From Pseudomaricurvus albidus (lineage in GTDB: Bacteria > Pseudomonadota > Gammaproteobacteria > Pseudomonadales > Cellvibrionaceae): a stretch of 64,000 bases of DNA. Positions 61,930-64,000 of the stretch are shown one piece after another. The position numbers were made by a program, and so were the translations under genes. A model generated the notes under the pieces. That model was not told the origin of the DNA, made no database searches, and was given only the letters and a program-made list of their open reading frames with translations. How positions within the stretch are numbered: the first letter of the stretch is position 1; each line of letters begins with the position of its first letter. The stretch spans positions 1-64,000 of the forward strand of contig NZ_JAHKRS010000003.1 of NCBI RefSeq assembly GCF_018863235.1, given 5' to 3'.

Positions 61930-64000
61930 TTAAAACCTGGCGGTTAAACCTAATTTGTATTGACGCCCCAGGGCATTGCCAATCAACGGATCGTAGTTGT
62001 AATCCAATCTGGCAAAGCTTGGTTCTTCATCGGTCAGGTTAATGACAGTAAAACTCATGGTCAGGTCCTCTCGCAGATCCATTAACAGGTTTAAATCTGC
62101 GGTTGCCATGGAATCGATGGTCGCACCCTGCATCAATACAGGATTACCGGCAATATCTTCACGGGTACGGAATGGCCCGTTGTCGCGATCATCAGCACGC
62201 TGATCATAATAGCCATCACTGTAATTTATGGTCAGACGTGCATTGAAACGATCACGGCCCCATTCAAGATACGCCTGACCTTTCCATTCGGGTAAAGGAT
62301 AGGCACTGGTTTGAAAGTTCAACTGGCCAACAGAATCAAAACTGTCCTGCACCACAACCCCCTCCACCGACTCTTCACCCACTTCGGCCTCGATCATGTA
62401 AGTCGCTGTCAGCCCTGCCCCCAGATAACCGCTCCAAACGGATTCGACACGGTAACTGAAGATGAAATCCAAACCCGAAAAGTTTCGCTCACCGCCATTT
62501 ACCCAACTGGTATTTACTCTGGAAATATTGTTCGCAGAGCAAGTACCGGCTCCCGGCACACCACCGCCATCGTTGAATTGAAAGCGTTCGCGCAAACCGT
62601 TATAGGCCGGATCAGTACAATTGGAAGCATCTGCAAACATGGTATCAACCATGCCGCTAAGAGGCTCTGTACCGATGGCATCTTCGATTTCATAAGTAAA
62701 AAAATCGACACTGCCACTGAACCCACCTTTTTCAAACATAATGCCCATTGAGTAGTTCAGAGAAGTCTCAGGCTGTAACCCCTCATTACCTGATACATCC
62801 ACCGGACGGAAACTGTTCGAGATGACTTGCAAAGAGGTCGCACCGGTATCAGCCAGCTGTTGTGGCGGCGGCCCCCGAAAGGTGGTGCTCACTGAACCAC
62901 GCAGGGCGATTGCATCCGACACCTGCCAACGCGCAGTAAGTTTGGGATCGAAAGTGGACCCGGTTTCACCACCGTAGTCTTCGTAACGTGCGGCCAGCTG
63001 AATATTCAGACTGTCCGTAATCGGCAACTGCAACTCGGCAAAGATCGCCCAGATATCAGAGCCGTAATCACCATCATCATTGGATCCCAGAAACCCAAGA
63101 GCACCAACGGCCGGATCACAACTGGTGTTACCGTTCACGGGGGTATCAGGACAAGGATAGACACTCAAATTATTATTATCCCCATACCTGGAGGAGTAGT
63201 TGTTGTCCCGATATTGCACACCCGCACCAAAGAGGACATCGCCACCGTCAAGAGACCAACCAGTCTCACCACTGACAGCAAACTCTGCAACAAACAGGTC
63301 CGTAGTAATTTCCGTTGTCGATTTGGCGAACATCCAGTTCAATAATTCGGGATTGTTATTGGCAGGCCCGCTACCCGTTATCGCATTACCAAACGGATTA
63401 AGCCACAAACAGTCATTGGCTCCTGGCGCTGAAAAATCACAATTGGCACCGCCGTACCCATTCAGAGCTAAATGCACCCGATCACCAAAAGCATCCCAGC
63501 CATCGTAGTAGCGTTCGTATTCGTGATACATCAAAGAGGTTTGAAATTGTATGGTTTCACTGAATTTGCCATTCAATTCTGCAGTAAAACGCATGGATTC
63601 AGATTGACGGTCGCCGCTCTGAGCTCCCAATCCATCAGGATCGCCTTCAAACATCGGGTTACCACCAACCATAAATGGACGAAACAGCAACGTCGGGAAT
63701 AACGCCGCAACAGTTCCACTCGGAACAGCTCCCGGATTTTCCGCCATCAGTTGCTGAAAGCCTGGGTTACTGGCGGGCACGACAAAACCACGGCTTGAAC
63801 CTCCCACAGATGCGGAAGGGGCACGGGTCAGCAAATAGGATGGCGAACTGCGATACTGAGGGTTTTCTGTTTTTCCGTACAAACCCGAGAATACAAGGCT
63901 CATGGAATCGGAGAGATCAAATTCTACTTCGGCGTAAGCTCGGAGGCGATCTTCTTCTTCAACCAATGCATCATAAGGTGTGTATTGCGTCGCACATCGG
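61930..64000 (-). CDS. TonB-dependent receptor, N-terminus beyond the window
   Basis: The frame is open from the right edge of the window; 690 residues are visible. These are the end of the plug and the beta-barrel, with aromatic-rich strands (LRAYAEVEFDLSDSMSLVFSGLYGK, DSLNIQLAARYEDYGGETGSTFDPK) and the conserved end GRQYKLGLTARF. Cysteine pairs in extracellular loops (YPCPDTPVNGNTSCDP, GANCDFSAPGANDC) suggest disulfides. The signal peptide and TonB box lie outside. It probably transports a substrate related to the adjacent aldehyde dehydrogenase-VOC operon. Confidence 0.9.
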   Translation of the reverse strand, partial: RCATQYTPYDALVEEEDRLRAYAEVEFDLSDSMSLVFSGLYGKTENPQYRSSPSYLLTRAPSASVGGSSRGFVVPASNPGFQQLMAENPGAVPSGTVAALFPTLLFRPFMVGGNPMFEGDPDGLGAQSGDRQSESMRFTAELNGKFSETIQFQTSLMYHEYERYYDGWDAFGDRVHLALNGYGGANCDFSAPGANDCLWLNPFGNAITGSGPANNNPELLNWMFAKSTTEITTDLFVAEFAVSGETGWSLDGGDVLFGAGVQYRDNNYSSRYGDNNNLSVYPCPDTPVNGNTSCDPAVGALGFLGSNDDGDYGSDIWAIFAELQLPITDSLNIQLAARYEDYGGETGSTFDPKLTARWQVSDAIALRGSVSTTFRGPPPQQLADTGATSLQVISNSFRPVDVSGNEGLQPETSLNYSMGIMFEKGGFSGSVDFFTYEIEDAIGTEPLSGMVDTMFADASNCTDPAYNGLRERFQFNDGGGVPGAGTCSANNISRVNTSWVNGGERNFSGLDFIFSYRVESVWSGYLGAGLTATYMIEAEVGEESVEGVVVQDSFDSVGQLNFQTSAYPLPEWKGQAYLEWGRDRFNARLTINYSDGYYDQRADDRDNGPFRTREDIAGNPVLMQGATIDSMATADLNLLMDLREDLTMSFTVINLTDEEPSFARLDYNYDPLIGNALGRQYKLGLTARF

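Overview
The window reads as chromosomal DNA of a free-living, probably marine gammaproteobacterium. The evidence is a pseudomonad/Cellvibrionales-type core block (lptG-lptF divergent from pepA-holC, long-form purC divergent from valS), four TonB-dependent receptors, three AraC regulators with an arabinose-binding-like N-terminal domain, and a PhoX plus beta-propeller phytase phosphate-scavenging set. Placement below class level (a Cellvibrionales-like lineage) is inference only. No CRISPR array, prophage or rRNA was seen. One tRNA (Leu, CAA) and one partial insertion sequence (IS110-type, cut by the left edge) are present. The right edge cuts a TonB-dependent receptor.

Layout. 1-600: 5' end of an IS110-type transposase with its long non-coding flank, then tRNA-Leu with a clear promoter and terminator. 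0.9-7.0 kb: succinate-semialdehyde dehydrogenase, a small DHp-like membrane protein, an acyl-CoA dehydrogenase, a class III cyclase-FHA protein, a small secreted protein and an RDD membrane protein. 7.1-13.1 kb: lptG/lptF (LPS export), pepA, holC and an acidic repeat protein. 13.2-15.6 kb: a diiron ferritin-like enzyme divergent from an AraC regulator. 15.6-25.1 kb: a phosphate-scavenging locus. 25.2-32.1 kb: glk, a sodium:alanine-type symporter, purC and valS. 32.3-40 kb: lipoproteins, a solute-binding protein, a LysR-controlled pair (N-carbamoyl-amino-acid hydrolase type plus arginine-deiminase/amidinotransferase fold) and an MFS exporter. 40.4-55.4 kb: an uptake/catabolism cluster (AraC, two TonB receptors, cyclase-family hydrolase, NCS1 permease, aldehyde dehydrogenase, LuxR regulator, hybrid sensor kinase). 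55.6-58 kb: ahpF and ahpC. 58.2-64 kb: VOC protein, aldehyde dehydrogenase, a double-TetR regulator and a partial TonB receptor.

The most coherent system is at 15.6-25.1 kb. A TonB receptor and a lipoprotein beta-propeller phytase run left. A membrane protein with a degenerate GGDEF domain, an AraC regulator and a Tat-exported PhoX phosphatase run right. The 524-bp divergent region between them carries two separate arrays of CTGTCAT-like heptamers at 11-bp steps, one facing each way, which is the form of a PhoB (Pho box) site. This predicts phosphate-starvation control of two secreted Ca-dependent phosphatases and a partner receptor.

Two other undescribed-looking units are a possible two-step guanidino-compound route (deiminase then carbamoyl hydrolase, 35.7-37.9 kb) and the 40-55 kb receptor cluster. 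In the latter, two promoters share a 26-bp operator-like motif, and a degenerate copy of the nearby MFS gene is embedded between genes.
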